Below are positions 15,854 to 25,341 of a stretch of 63,600 nt of DNA, in pieces. Within the stretch, counting starts at the first letter, position 1, and every line of letters starts with the position of its first letter. The notes beneath the pieces were generated by a model, which ran no database searches, had not been told where the DNA came from, and saw nothing but the letters and a program-made list of their open reading frames with translations. The stretch lies in contig NZ_JALJRA010000022.1 in assembly GCF_022968135.1 (NCBI RefSeq), positions 1 through 63,600 on the forward strand, in the 5' to 3' direction. The DNA is from Pseudorhizobium tarimense. GTDB taxonomy: Bacteria; Pseudomonadota; Alphaproteobacteria; Rhizobiales; Rhizobiaceae. The position numbers and the translations under genes are program-made.

Positions 15854-16813
15854 TCAGAGGGCGAAAGCTTCCTGCATGCGTTGCAACGATGTGATCTGGT
15901 TCATTGTCTCCTGGTAGCCGCGATCGATGGCTTCACCGGCGCGGTGAAACTCAGACAAACCGATGTCGCTCAGCCGGGGATGAAGCGCCAGATCCGGCGG
16001 GTCGCCGGCAAGTCTTGCGCGGGAGATACGTTCCTGAATGATGTTGAAGGCCTGCACCATGACGCCCGGGAGCCCAAGGTGGTGCTGGTCGCGCGGCTGC
16101 TGGCGGCGAGGCTCGTCCAGCGACTGGAAGCTCGCGCTGTGCTTGACGACCGCCGAGCGGCCGAAGATGTCGTAGTTCAGGTTTACCGCCACCACGAGCG
16201 GCTGCTCATAGGCACGGCAAACCGAGCTTGGAACGGGGTTGACCAAGGCACCGTCCACCAAAGTGCGGTTGTTGCAGCTAACAGGCTCGAAAATGCCAGG
16301 AAGTGCGTAGGAGGCACGAAGGGCAGTAATCAGCGATCCGCTGCCGATCCAGACCTCGTGGCCCGTGTAGAGTTCGGTCGCGACAGCGACGAACGGGCGA
16401 TCGAGGTCCTCGATCGACAGCCCCTCTAGATGCTCCTGCATGCGCTTGGTCAGGCGCATGCCGCCCAGCAGGCCGCTGCCGCCGATGGTAAGATCGAGAA
16501 GCCCTGCCAGCCTGCGCATTGTGATCGACCGCGCAAAGCTTTCGAGTTCGTCAAGCTTTCCGGCGAGATAGCAGCCCCCGACAAGCGCCCCGATGGAGGT
16601 TCCGGCAACCATGCCGACCTCGATGCCCGCCTCGTCGAGGGCGCGCAGGACGCCAATATGTGCCCAACCGCGCGCGGCGCCGCCGCCAAGCGCCAACGCG
16701 AGCTTGGCCTTCTTGGGAACATCGATAACCTTGGGGAGTTCGGGTGCCTTGGAACCTTCAGCAGGCGCCACGTGGTTGGCCGGTGCGCCTCGGTTCCAAT
16801 TCCAGTTCAGCAT
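15854..16813 (-). CDS. Patatin-like phospholipase family protein, 319 aa
   Basis: The fold is a bacterial patatin/RssA type. The oxyanion loop LGGGAARGWAHIGVLRAL, nucleophile loop GTSIGA (Ser73) and the catalytic DGALVNPVP aspartate are all present, so the Ser-Asp dyad appears intact. Such proteins hydrolyse acyl esters of lipids; the substrate is unknown. There is no signal peptide. I choose the ATG at 16813, preceded by TTGGAGGGTGGCG; the GTG two codons upstream is too close to that site. The 3' end is 25 bp from the convergent CBS gene. Confidence 0.87.
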   Translation of the reverse strand: MLNWNWNRGAPANHVAPAEGSKAPELPKVIDVPKKAKLALALGGGAARGWAHIGVLRALDEAGIEVGMVAGTSIGALVGGCYLAGKLDELESFARSITMRRLAGLLDLTIGGSGLLGGMRLTKRMQEHLEGLSIEDLDRPFVAVATELYTGHEVWIGSGSLITALRASYALPGIFEPVSCNNRTLVDGALVNPVPSSVCRAYEQPLVVAVNLNYDIFGRSAVVKHSASFQSLDEPRRQQPRDQHHLGLPGVMVQAFNIIQERISRARLAGDPPDLALHPRLSDIGLSEFHRAGEAIDRGYQETMNQITSLQRMQEAFAL

Positions 16814-16911
16814 CGCCACCCTCCAAGCTGAACGCTGTCGTAAAGAAGATCAAAACACAGATTGGTTTCGAAAGAGTATAGCCGCGTTTGCCTTGTCTGG
16901 AAACGGAACAG

Positions 16912-17376
16912 TTAGGACTTGGTTCCTGCTGATCCGTAGACCTGTGCGGGGTTGAAGTGTCGCGTGTTGTCGACGATCGCGAGCTCGGCTCTTCCATTCC
17001 GATGAGTGACCGTCCGGTAGAAACAAGAGCGTCGCCCGGTGTGGCAGGTGGCATCGTGACCGGCGACGGATACCTTCAGCCAGACGGCATCCTGATCGCA
17101 ATCGGTCCGCATCTCGTGGACGGTCTGAAGGTTGCCGGAGGACTCGCCCTTCTTCCAAATCTTCTGGCGTGAGCGGCTGTAGTAGTGGGCGATACCCGTC
17201 TCGACCGTCAGCGCCAGAGCCTCCGCGTTCATGTGCGCGACCATCAGGAGATCACCGTCGGCGACATCGGTGACGACGGTGGTGACGAGACCATCTGCGC
17301 CGAAGCGCGGCGAAAACAACCCTTCGCCTTCAAGCTCGCTCTTAGTTTCGGACGGCGGTGGAAAACTGATTGTCAT
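16912..17376 (-). CDS. hisI: Phosphoribosyl-AMP cyclohydrolase, 154 aa
   Basis: HisI opens the adenine ring of phosphoribosyl-AMP in the third step of histidine synthesis. The signature stretch [19 protein letters not shown] is followed by the metal-site cysteines in [11 protein letters not shown] and [11 protein letters not shown], all conserved. It is the stand-alone cyclohydrolase (no HisE fusion), normal for rhizobia. It begins 9 bp after folE and is surely co-transcribed with it, an arrangement seen in related genomes. Confidence 0.95.
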   Translation of the reverse strand: MTISFPPPSETKSELEGEGLFSPRFGADGLVTTVVTDVADGDLLMVAHMNAEALALTVETGIAHYYSRSRQKIWKKGESSGNLQTVHEMRTDCDQDAVWLKVSVAGHDATCHTGRRSCFYRTVTHRNGRAELAIVDNTRHFNPAQVYGSAGTKS

Positions 17377-17385
17377 GAATGGCCA

Positions 17386-17994
17386 CTACCGGTTGCGCAC
17401 GAGGGTCAGGAAGCGCGCCTGCTCGGTCGCATTCTCCTTGAACTCGCCCGTGAATGTCGTGGTGAGCGTGGTGGAGCCCTGCTTCTGCACCCCGCGCATC
17501 GCCATGCACATGTGCTCCGCCTCGATCATGACCGCGACGCCGCGGGGCCTCAGCGTCTTGTCGATCGCGCTAGCGATCTGCGCCGTCATGTTTTCCTGGG
17601 TCTGCAGGCGGCGACCAAAGATGTCGACGACGCGAGCGATTTTCGACAGGCCAAGCACACGGCCGTTCGGCAGATAGGCAACATGCGCCTTGCCGCTGAT
17701 CGGCAGCATGTGGTGCTCGCAATGGGAATAGAACGGAATGTCGCGCACGAGAACCGGGTCGCCGTAACCGGAGACTTCTTCGAACGTCCGGCCTAGTACG
17801 TCTTCCGGCGAGAGGTCATAGCCGCTGAAGAGTTCACGATAGGCCGTGGCGACGCGCTTGGGCGTGTCCAGCAGGCCTTCCCGCTGAGGATCCTCGCCCG
17901 CCCAGCGCAACAGCACGCGCACGGCTTCTTCAGCCTGCTCGCGCGTGGGGCGGGTTTCGGACTGGCCGGGGAAGTTCTTCACGATTGCATCCAT
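17386..17994 (-). CDS. folE: GTP cyclohydrolase I (FolE type 1), 202 aa
   Basis: The enzyme converts GTP to 7,8-dihydroneopterin triphosphate, the entry step to folate. The zinc-binding residues are visible in [13 protein letters not shown] and [12 protein letters not shown], and the [19 protein letters not shown] segment is diagnostic. Length and C-terminus ([10 protein letters not shown]) are complete. It leads a two-gene unit with hisI. The promoter must lie in the 260 bp shared with the divergent scaffold gene. Confidence 0.96.
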   Translation of the reverse strand: MDAIVKNFPGQSETRPTREQAEEAVRVLLRWAGEDPQREGLLDTPKRVATAYRELFSGYDLSPEDVLGRTFEEVSGYGDPVLVRDIPFYSHCEHHMLPISGKAHVAYLPNGRVLGLSKIARVVDIFGRRLQTQENMTAQIASAIDKTLRPRGVAVMIEAEHMCMAMRGVQKQGSTTLTTTFTGEFKENATEQARFLTLVRNR

Positions 17995-18261
17995 TGCGGT
18001 CTCCCGGGGCCGGCGACGTGCCGTACCTCATATTCTAGCGGAGGATAAGGGCCGTAAACCCGTTGCAGTCTGGCGCTATGACCCTTCGTCGCTGCTTTGA
18101 CAAGATATTTCGCCTTGCACGCGAAGCCGGGCCGACGAAAGCACCGGTTTCTTGATCGTCTCGACCTGAAGTCACATATAGTGCCTGAAGGAAGGGTTTA
18201 CAGCATTCTTCTGTGGACGCAGTGTCTTCTGCGGCCGCGCCAACCCGAGCCAGATGAAGCG

Positions 18262-18705
18262 ATGGACGACATTTACAACAGCAAGATCCTGGAATTTGCC
18301 GGAAATATCGGTCGCGCGGGATCGCTTCCCGATGCACATGCAACTTCGGAAAAGCACTCCAAGCTCTGCGGCTCGCGGGTGCGGGTCTATCTGAAGACGG
18401 ACCATGACGTGGTGACGGACTTCGCGCATGAGGTGCGTGCCTGCGCTCTGGGCCAGGCGTCGTCCTCGGTGATGGCGCGGAACGTGGTCGGGGCCAGCGC
18501 CGCCGAGATCCGCCAGGCGCGCAAGGACATGCTGGACATGCTGACGGCGGGTGGCGAGGGGCCGAGCGGCCGGTTTGAGGACATGCGCTACCTGAAGCCG
18601 GTCAAGGACTACAAGGCGCGGCACCCGTCGACCATGCTGACGTTTGATGCGGTCGTGGACTGTCTTGACCAGATCGAGGCGAAGCAGACCGCGGTTTCAG
18701 CGTGA
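18262..18705 (+). CDS. IscU/NifU-N-like iron-sulfur cluster scaffold homologue, 147 aa
   Basis: The protein follows the IscU fold: MDDIYNSKILEFAGN, a KLCGSRVRVYL segment with C36 and ACALGQASSSV with C61. The third cluster-ligand position of true IscU (Cys in HCSMLAE) reads PSTMLTF, so that ligand is missing; another Cys occurs at 134. It may be a specialised carrier rather than the main scaffold. The ATG at 18262 lies after GAAGCG. yidD starts one base after its stop, so the pair is translationally linked. Confidence 0.8.
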   Translation: MDDIYNSKILEFAGNIGRAGSLPDAHATSEKHSKLCGSRVRVYLKTDHDVVTDFAHEVRACALGQASSSVMARNVVGASAAEIRQARKDMLDMLTAGGEGPSGRFEDMRYLKPVKDYKARHPSTMLTFDAVVDCLDQIEAKQTAVSA

Positions 18706-18706
18706 C

Positions 18707-19054
18707 ATGTGCTCCGCCCCCGACTGCCGCCACGAACGGAAGGCTTCTGCATCAAGAAACTGGAGCGGTCCGTTCCGCAAGACACCCGGGCGGATCTTCG
18801 GCATGGGGATCATTCGCCTCTACCAGCTGACGCTCTCCGGTTTCATCGGCAACTCCTGCCGCCATATTCCGACTTGCTCTGAGTATGGATACGAGGCGAT
18901 TGCCCGCCATGGCATATGGGCAGGCGGGTGGATGACGCTCTTTCGCGTCGGCCGCTGCGGTCCCGGCGGCACCTCCGGTCTCGACCCTGTGCCGGAAAGG
19001 CTGGGCGATAGGCAACACTGGCTCCTGCCGTGGCGCTACTGGTCGAGCGGCTGA
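18707..19054 (+). CDS. yidD: Membrane protein insertion efficiency factor YidD, 115 aa
   Basis: The conserved YidD core is present: IRLYQLTLSGFIGNSCRHIPTCSEYGYEAI followed by HGIWAGGWMTLFRVGRC and GGTSGLDPVP, including the cysteine pair and the R-C-P/G-P motif. YidD is a small amphipathic inner-membrane-associated protein that aids YidC-dependent insertion. The start at 18707 gives a 30-residue N-terminal extension with two extra cysteines; the extension is poorly conserved in general. Usually yidD sits with rnpA/yidC; here it is coupled to the IscU-like gene, as in other rhizobia. Confidence 0.88.
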   Translation: MCSAPDCRHERKASASRNWSGPFRKTPGRIFGMGIIRLYQLTLSGFIGNSCRHIPTCSEYGYEAIARHGIWAGGWMTLFRVGRCGPGGTSGLDPVPERLGDRQHWLLPWRYWSSG

Positions 19055-19194
19055 GGCAGCAAGATCCACCAAGGCCGCAGCCTTTACTCAAACTCTAAAA
19101 GCCGGTATCTGGCTGACCCGTCGGCGAATCGCCGACCATCCCAAAACCACCACCACCCGCATTCGTTGGCGGGACTGGATCAGGAGCATACGAC

Positions 19195-21210
19195 ATGTCC
19201 GTTTCCCTTACATTTCCGGATGGTTCCGTCCGCGCTTTCGACCAGGGTACGACCGGTCTTGCTGTGGCCGAGTCGATTTCGAAGTCGCTCGCCAAGAAGG
19301 CAGTTGCCATTGCGCTCGACGGTGAGTTGCGCGATCTCTCCGACCCCGTTTTTGACGGCCGGATTGAGATCGTCACCCGCACCGATCCCCGCGCGTTGGA
19401 ACTCATCCGTCACGATGCCGCCCACGTCATGGCCGAGGCCGTCCAGGACCTTTGGCCTGGCACGCAGGTGACAATCGGCCCGGTGATCGAGAACGGCTTC
19501 TATTACGATTTCAAGCGCGTCCATCCGGACACCCGCGAGGACTGGCCTTTCACGCCTGACGATCTGCCGAAGATCGAAAAGAAGATGAAGGAGATCATCC
19601 AGAAAAACGCGGCCTTCAGCAAGGAAGTCTGGTCGCGCGAAAAGGCGCGGGACGTGTTCGCCGACAAAGGCGAGGCTTACAAGGTCGAGCTGGTCGACGC
19701 GATCCCGGAAGGTCAGGATCTCAAGATCTACCGCCAGGGCGAATGGTTCGACCTTTGCCGCGGTCCGCACATGGCCTCCACCGGACAGGTTGGCACCGCG
19801 TTCAAGCTGATGAAGGTTGCCGGCGCCTATTGGCGGGGTGACGCGACCAAGCCGATGCTGACGCGGATCTACGGCACGGCCTGGGCAACGCAGGAAGAGC
19901 TCGACGCCTACCTTCACCTCCTGGAGGAAGCGGAGAAGCGCGACCACCGCAAGCTCGGCCGCGAAATGGATCTGTTCCATTTCCAGGAAGAAGGCCCTGG
20001 CGTCGTCTTCTGGCACGGCAAGGGCTGGCGCATGTTCCAGACCCTAACGGCCTACATGCGCCGCCGTCTGGCGGGCGTCTATGAAGAGGTCAACGCGCCG
20101 CAGGTGCTCGACAAGGCTCTGTGGGAGACGTCCGGTCACTGGGGGTGGTACCAGGAGAACATGTTCGCGGTGAAATCCGCCCATGCCTTCACCCATCCCG
20201 ATGACGAAGAGGCAGACCAGCGAGTCTTTGCGCTGAAGCCGATGAACTGCCCGGGCCATGTGCAGATCTTCAAGCACGGCCTGAAGTCCTATCGAGACCT
20301 GCCGATCCGCCTTGCCGAATTTGGCAACGTCCATCGTTACGAGCCTTCGGGCGCGCTGCATGGCCTGATGCGCGTCCGCGGCTTTACGCAGGACGATGCG
20401 CATGTCTTCTGCACCGACGAGCAGCTGGCGGCGGAATGCCTTCGGATCAACGACCTGATCCTCTCGGTCTATGACGACTTCGGCTTTAAAGAGATCGTCG
20501 TCAAGCTTTCGACGCGGCCGGAAAAGCGGGTGGGTTCGGACGATCTCTGGGATCGCGCCGAGACGATCATGACGGACGTGCTGAAGACGATCGAGGCGCA
20601 GTCGGAAGGCCGCATCAAGACCGGTATTCTTCCGGGCGAGGGGGCCTTTTACGGGCCAAAGTTCGAGTATACCCTGAAGGACGCGATCGGCCGCGAATGG
20701 CAGTGCGGGACAACGCAGGTGGACTTCAACCTGCCTGATCGCTTCGGTGCCTTCTACATTGATCAGAACTCGGAAAAGCGCCAGCCGGTGATGATCCACC
20801 GGGCCATCTGTGGCTCCATGGAGCGCTTCCTCGGCATTTTGATCGAGAACTTCGCCGGTCACATGCCGCTGTGGTTCGCACCGCAGCAGGTGGTGGTGGC
20901 CACCATCACCTCCGATGCCGACGACTACGGTCGTGAAGTCGCCGAAGCGCTGCGAGACGCCGGGCTCTATGTGGAAACCGACTTCCGCAACGAGAAGATC
21001 AACTACAAGATCCGCGAGCACTCGGTGACCAAGGTTCCGGTGATTATCGTCTGCGGCAAGAAGGAGGCCGAGGAGCGCTCGGTCAACATCCGCCGGCTCG
21101 GTTCGCAGGCGCAGACGTCGATGTCGCTCAACGAAGCAGTCGCGTGCCTCAAGCTCGAGGCGACCCCGCCGGACCTGCTGCGCAAGGCAACGGCTCGCAA
21201 GGCCGCCTGA
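19195..21210 (+). CDS. thrS: Threonyl-tRNA synthetase, 671 aa
   Basis: A complete class II ThrRS: N-terminal TGS domain (1-64), the editing domain with the [10 protein letters not shown] motif, the catalytic core with [13 protein letters not shown] and [14 protein letters not shown], motif 3 in [13 protein letters not shown], and the C-terminal anticodon-binding domain. It charges tRNA-Thr with threonine. GGAGCATACGAC lies before the ATG. No T-box or clear leader peptide is visible in the 140 bp upstream. A terminator follows immediately. Confidence 0.97.
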   Translation: MSVSLTFPDGSVRAFDQGTTGLAVAESISKSLAKKAVAIALDGELRDLSDPVFDGRIEIVTRTDPRALELIRHDAAHVMAEAVQDLWPGTQVTIGPVIENGFYYDFKRVHPDTREDWPFTPDDLPKIEKKMKEIIQKNAAFSKEVWSREKARDVFADKGEAYKVELVDAIPEGQDLKIYRQGEWFDLCRGPHMASTGQVGTAFKLMKVAGAYWRGDATKPMLTRIYGTAWATQEELDAYLHLLEEAEKRDHRKLGREMDLFHFQEEGPGVVFWHGKGWRMFQTLTAYMRRRLAGVYEEVNAPQVLDKALWETSGHWGWYQENMFAVKSAHAFTHPDDEEADQRVFALKPMNCPGHVQIFKHGLKSYRDLPIRLAEFGNVHRYEPSGALHGLMRVRGFTQDDAHVFCTDEQLAAECLRINDLILSVYDDFGFKEIVVKLSTRPEKRVGSDDLWDRAETIMTDVLKTIEAQSEGRIKTGILPGEGAFYGPKFEYTLKDAIGREWQCGTTQVDFNLPDRFGAFYIDQNSEKRQPVMIHRAICGSMERFLGILIENFAGHMPLWFAPQQVVVATITSDADDYGREVAEALRDAGLYVETDFRNEKINYKIREHSVTKVPVIIVCGKKEAEERSVNIRRLGSQAQTSMSLNEAVACLKLEATPPDLLRKATARKAA

Positions 21211-21214
21211 AACG

Positions 21215-21243
21215 AAAACGCTCGCTCAAGTAGCGGGCGTTTT
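21215..21243. terminator. Bidirectional terminator between thrS and the convergent gene
   Basis: A 12-bp stem, AAAACGCTCGCT / AGCGGGCGTTTT, with one G-T pair and a 5-nt loop, flanked by A and T runs. It ends thrS and can end the opposing gene, whose stop lies at its right edge. Confidence 0.85.
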
Positions 21244-22272
21244 TCACTCAAGGACGTCGGAACTTGAGATCGCTCCTCCGTCCCGCAGTTCGGCCCCGGA
21301 GAACAAGTCCATGTTCGCCGGCTGATCCTTCATCATCACCTCGACATCCATATTCTCTGCCGCCTTCACGTTAAAGGCGCGCTGATAGATCTTGTCCTTG
21401 TTGCGTGCGACGGCGAGATAGTCGCCCTCCGCAAGCACCATGGTGGAGAAGGCGCTGACGCTTTCATTCACGATGTCGCCTGCTGCGGTCAGCACCGACC
21501 AGGCGGTATCGGCGATCGCTTCACCACCCGGCTGGGAGACGAGCTTGAGTGTGACCTGGGCTGCGCGGTGCTGCAGCGTCGCCTCGATCAGCTTGCCAGC
21601 CTCGACCTGAATGTCGGCGCGCACGACGGCGTTTACGTCGCCGTATTCGGAGACGACGTGATAGGTGCCGGCGTTGAGGCGGACGATCGTCTTTGGCTTC
21701 ACGCCGGCAATCACCAGTCCACGCTCACCGTCTTCGCGAACCTCCGAGGAATAGACCGAGAAGCTCAGCTGCTTGTCCGGGATCGGCTCATCGGAGCCGG
21801 CGGTCGCATCAAGCACGACACCACCTGCGTCCAGCACGAGGACCTGTTTCTCGACCGCACCGTCAGCAGGAATGGTCAGCTTCTTGGTCACCCCTGCACG
21901 ACCGAAGGCGACGTTAACGAAATAGTCGCCGGGAGCCAGTTGGAAGGACGCGTCGCCTCCTTCAGAACTTGCGACCAACGGCAGCTTGCCATCCTCGCCC
22001 GAGATTGGGCTGAATACACGCCAGGTAAGACCCTCCTCAACCGCTTCGTCGTCCGCTGCCGTCAGCTTGGCCTCAAGAGCCACATCCTTGGCGAGGCTGC
22101 CGGACTGTTCACCAAGCGGTGCGGAGAACGCATTGAGCTTCGGCATCTTCGCGGTGCTGTCGAGCTGCTTGAAGCTCTTGAACGCGTCACTTTGCGCCCA
22201 AGCACCCTGCGCGGGTCCAAAGACCAGGGCCGCAGCAAGGGCCGTGCGCACAGCGATGGATATGCCTGTCAT
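21244..22272 (-). CDS. Conserved hypothetical secreted protein with repeated beta-sandwich modules, 342 aa
   Basis: A signal peptide (about 1-26, cut after GAWA) precedes a region with three weakly similar segments of about 80 residues. Each seems to pair an xxLTWRVFSP / LSFSVYSSE / TAWSVLTAAGD strand with a later AGTYHV or PGDYFV or EGDYLAV turn. That recurring G-x-Y pattern suggests carboxypeptidase-regulatory or PEGA-like beta domains. The tail after residue 315 is acidic. I know similar rhizobial proteins only as hypothetical; periplasmic location is inferred, function unknown. Its promoter region is shared with the nitroreductase operon. Confidence 0.7.
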   Translation of the reverse strand: MTGISIAVRTALAAALVFGPAQGAWAQSDAFKSFKQLDSTAKMPKLNAFSAPLGEQSGSLAKDVALEAKLTAADDEAVEEGLTWRVFSPISGEDGKLPLVASSEGGDASFQLAPGDYFVNVAFGRAGVTKKLTIPADGAVEKQVLVLDAGGVVLDATAGSDEPIPDKQLSFSVYSSEVREDGERGLVIAGVKPKTIVRLNAGTYHVVSEYGDVNAVVRADIQVEAGKLIEATLQHRAAQVTLKLVSQPGGEAIADTAWSVLTAAGDIVNESVSAFSTMVLAEGDYLAVARNKDKIYQRAFNVKAAENMDVEVMMKDQPANMDLFSGAELRDGGAISSSDVLE

Positions 22273-22380
22273 CTCTGGAGAACCGGTTGACTCTTTAATT
22301 TGTAACGCTCACTTGAAGACCAAAGCCAAGGCGAATTCAAGGCTTTCCCGCCCAATCTCCCCGTGAAGGAAGACTCAAGT

Positions 22381-22968
22381 ATGCAAAACGACATGAAACT
22401 CGTTGATTACCTGCGTGAGCGGCATTCCACCCCGGTGGCGCAGATGAGCGAGCCGGGCCCGAGCGCTGAGGAGCTCAACTCGATTCTGACCTTTGCATCG
22501 CGCGTGCCCGATCACGGGAAGCTGGCGCCGTGGCGCTTCATTGTCTACCGCGGCGATGTTTGCCGGACACTGGGAAAGACATTCCTGCAGATCACGGAGA
22601 AGGCGTCGGGGAAAATGACGGACGCAGCGCGCGATGCGGAGCTGACCCGTTTCACGAGAGCCCCACTGGTTGTGGCAGTGGTCAGCACGGCAGCGCCACA
22701 TGTGAAGATCCCAGAGTGGGAGCAGGTGCTCTCTGCAGGCGCAGTCTGCCTCAACCTGCTGATTGCAGCAAACGCCCACGGCTACGTCGCCAACTGGCGG
22801 ACCGAATGGATCGCCTATGACGCGGATGCGCTCGCCGCACTCGGGCTGAAGCCGGAAGAAAAGATTGCCGGGTTCATCCATATTGGCTCAAGCGATTTCC
22901 CTGTGCCCGATCGTCCGCGACCCGAGCTGTCACAGATCGTCACCTATGCGGGCGAGGCCAAGGGCTGA
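22381..22968 (+). CDS. Nitroreductase family protein, 195 aa
   Basis: The protein belongs to the FMN-dependent nitroreductase family: VDYLRERHST near the start for flavin phosphate binding, VPDHGKLAPWRFIVY, and GAVCLNLLIAANAHGYVANW in the dimer core. These enzymes reduce nitro groups or quinones with NAD(P)H; the natural substrate is unknown. GGAAGACTCAAGT precedes the ATG at 22381, better placed than the GTG at 22363. Its stop overlaps the start of the flavin reductase gene by one base (TGATG), so the two are translated together. Confidence 0.88.
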   Translation: MQNDMKLVDYLRERHSTPVAQMSEPGPSAEELNSILTFASRVPDHGKLAPWRFIVYRGDVCRTLGKTFLQITEKASGKMTDAARDAELTRFTRAPLVVAVVSTAAPHVKIPEWEQVLSAGAVCLNLLIAANAHGYVANWRTEWIAYDADALAALGLKPEEKIAGFIHIGSSDFPVPDRPRPELSQIVTYAGEAKG

Positions 22969-23576
22969 TGTTCTACACCACCGACACCAACCGCCATCGC
23001 ATGCAGCACGATCCGTTCAAGGCCATCGTTGCGCCGCGGCCAATCGGCTGGATCGGCACGAAGGGGAGGGACGCGTCGATCAACCTGTCCCCCTACTCTT
23101 TCTTCAACGTTGTGTCGGATGATCCCAAGATCGTCATGTTTTCGTCCAGCGGGCGCAAGGACAGCCTCCGCAACGCTGAAGAAACCGGCGTCTTCACGGC
23201 CAGCCTCGCCAGCCGCGATCTCGCCGAGCAGGTGAATGCGTCCTCCATCTCCGTCCCATATGGCACCGACGAGTTCGCCATTGCGGGGGTCACGCCGAAG
23301 CGCGGGGAACTCGTCGACGCGCCCTATGTGGCGGAAGCGCATGCCGTGCTAGAATGCCGAGTAACCGACCTCATCCAGCCGAAGACATTGGACGGCGGCA
23401 GGGCGGCCTCCTTTATGGTCTTCGGGCAAGTCGTCGGTATCCATATCAGCGAGTCCGTCATCCGCGACGAGCGCATCGACATGAACCTGCTACGGCCGAT
23501 CGCCCGGATGGGTTATCGCGACTTCAGCGACGGCGGCACGGACGTGTTTCAGCTGACGAGGCCGAACGGTGGCTAG
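22968..23576 (+). CDS. Flavin reductase-like domain protein, 202 aa
   Basis: This matches the flavin reductase-like FMN-binding split barrel: FKAIVAPRPIGWIGTKG, INLSPYSFFNVVSDDPKIVMFSS and the ESVIRDERIDMNLLRPIARMGY tail typical of the stand-alone rhizobial group. Such proteins bind FMN and may supply reduced flavin or serve an unknown redox role. It is translationally coupled to the nitroreductase upstream, so the two flavoproteins probably act together or under the same stress. No partner monooxygenase is adjacent. Confidence 0.87.
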   Translation: MFYTTDTNRHRMQHDPFKAIVAPRPIGWIGTKGRDASINLSPYSFFNVVSDDPKIVMFSSSGRKDSLRNAEETGVFTASLASRDLAEQVNASSISVPYGTDEFAIAGVTPKRGELVDAPYVAEAHAVLECRVTDLIQPKTLDGGRAASFMVFGQVVGIHISESVIRDERIDMNLLRPIARMGYRDFSDGGTDVFQLTRPNGG

Positions 23577-23694
23577 GCCTTCAGTCGTCAACCGCCTCGT
23601 TAGCAAACATGGTGAACCAAACTTAAACGTTTTGCCCCTAACCTGATAACTGTGAGTGTTTCAGGTGGCGCCATCCGCCAGCCGGGGTTTCGTT

Positions 23695-24822
23695 GTGATC
23701 ATACAGGCATTTCTTCGTTGGGTCGAAACCGCGCGTGCCAGCGATAGGGCCAAGGCTGCCGGCGCATTGGCGAGAGCTTACCTTCGGCCGGATCTGGAGG
23801 CGGAGCAGCGGCAGGCGGCGCTCATGGCGATGTGCCATCTCCTCAACGATTCCGCTCCGCAGGTCAGGCTGGCCATGGCGGAGGCGCTTGCCGACTCGCC
23901 GCAGGCGCCGCGTGCTGTGATACTGGCTCTTGCCGAAGATCAGGCCGAAATCGCATGTACCGTGATTGCCCGATCGCCTGTCCTCACCGAGCCGGATCTG
24001 GTCGATTTGGCCGCCAGCAATGGTTCGCTCACTGCGGGCCTGATTGCCGCACGCAGCAAAGTCACCCGCGCCGTCAGCGCCGCCCTTGCGGAAGTGGGCG
24101 ACGAGGGAACCCTGCTCCTCTTGCTGGAGAACCCGAATGCCGACATCGCACGGAGGTCGTTGGGACGTATCGCCGTGCGTTTTGGCCACTGCGCGTCAAT
24201 CCGGCGCTGGCTGCTGGAGCGCCCCGATCTGCCTGCCGATGCGCGCCAGCACCTTGTTGAACAGGTGAGCGCAGCGCTTACGGGCTGGCAGCTTGCGCGG
24301 ACGGTGCTGCCGCAGAATAGGCTGGAGCGGCTGAAATCCGAGGCCTGCGAAACCGCCCTCATGGAAATCGCCGGAGATCTGCCGGCGGTCGATAGCGAAA
24401 AGCTGATCGAGCAGTTGCGTTCAAACGGAAAGCTGACCCCGGCCCTGTTGATGCACGCCCTGTGCACCGGCAGGATTGCATTCTTTTCGTCAGCCCTGGT
24501 GAGACTCTCGAGGCTGGAAGAACGGCGCGTGCATGCGCTCCTTGCTTCCGGGCGCATGCACGCGGTTCGCGCGCTCTTCGAATCGGCCGGCCTGACGCGC
24601 GACGTCGCCATGGTCTTCGTCGAGGCGACCCTGATCTGGCGGGGTGCCGACGAACTGACGACTGCAGACAAGTTCTGCTCGCAGCTTCTGGCCAGCTGCC
24701 GCCGCCCTGCCGATGCAGAGGCGCCGGTGTCGCAACTGCTGAACCTGGTGGAGAAGCTGCAGCGGCGAGAAGTCAGGGCACTTGCTCGGATCTATGCCGA
24801 GGATGCAACGCTCGCCGCATGA
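23695..24822 (+). CDS. DUF2336 domain-containing protein, 375 aa
   Basis: The protein is almost all alpha-helical with HEAT-like repeats in the N-terminal half (ARAYLRPDLEAEQRQAALMA, SAPQVRLAMAEALADSPQAP, PNADIARRSLGRIAVRFGH), matching DUF2336, an alphaproteobacterial family with no settled function. No signal peptide or membrane segment is seen. I prefer the GTG at 23695, where the family's usual IIQAFLRWVETA beginning falls; an upstream GTG at 23656 is possible but adds unconserved residues. It is convergent with the small secreted protein at 24832. Confidence 0.83.
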   Translation: MIIQAFLRWVETARASDRAKAAGALARAYLRPDLEAEQRQAALMAMCHLLNDSAPQVRLAMAEALADSPQAPRAVILALAEDQAEIACTVIARSPVLTEPDLVDLAASNGSLTAGLIAARSKVTRAVSAALAEVGDEGTLLLLLENPNADIARRSLGRIAVRFGHCASIRRWLLERPDLPADARQHLVEQVSAALTGWQLARTVLPQNRLERLKSEACETALMEIAGDLPAVDSEKLIEQLRSNGKLTPALLMHALCTGRIAFFSSALVRLSRLEERRVHALLASGRMHAVRALFESAGLTRDVAMVFVEATLIWRGADELTTADKFCSQLLASCRRPADAEAPVSQLLNLVEKLQRREVRALARIYAEDATLAA

Positions 24823-24831
24823 GCGGCGGGA

Positions 24832-25230
24832 TCAGAACTTGCGGGCAACCCAGGAATAACTCTCCTCGACCAGCCTGACCGGCTTCTGCATCAGCGTGCG
24901 CACACCCTCCGTCGTCGGAAGCACCGCCTTGACCCGGGCGATCGCGCGCCCCGCAAGACTACGCTCCCCATCCTCCGTGACTTCGACAGCAGGCGGTAGC
25001 TGAGGCGACTCCGGCTTATCGATGGAGACCACCTCCGTCTCCTGCGGCGTCTGACACACTGCAATGATCACGGGATAGGGGGCGTTGGAATAGCTAGCGA
25101 GCTCGCCGTCTGAATTGGCGCTGCATATCTCCACGCTCGGCCAACGCTTTTCGGAAGTCGCAACGTAGTGACATTCCGTGCCGCTGTCGTCGCAGCCCAG
25201 GATGGTGAGAATGATGATTGCCGGATTCAT
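24832..25230 (-). CDS. Conserved hypothetical protein, 132 aa
   Basis: The N-terminus is a short hydrophobic stretch (MNPAIIILTILGC) followed by GTECHYVATSEKRW and SVEICSA, giving three cysteines in the first 37 residues, then a Pro-rich linker and a basic C-terminal helix. It could be a membrane-anchored or secreted protein. Similar frames occur in rhizobial genomes as hypothetical proteins; the function is unknown. It lies 9 bp from the convergent DUF2336 gene. Confidence 0.65.
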   Translation of the reverse strand: MNPAIIILTILGCDDSGTECHYVATSEKRWPSVEICSANSDGELASYSNAPYPVIIAVCQTPQETEVVSIDKPESPQLPPAVEVTEDGERSLAGRAIARVKAVLPTTEGVRTLMQKPVRLVEESYSWVARKF

Positions 25231-25341
25231 GTTGCCGTCCCCTGTTGAACCTGATCTTCACGATAATCGTGACGCAAAAACGGCGGCTTTCACCGCCCCC
25301 GAACCTGCGCTATGGCGTGGGAACGCCACTGGAGCAGGATT

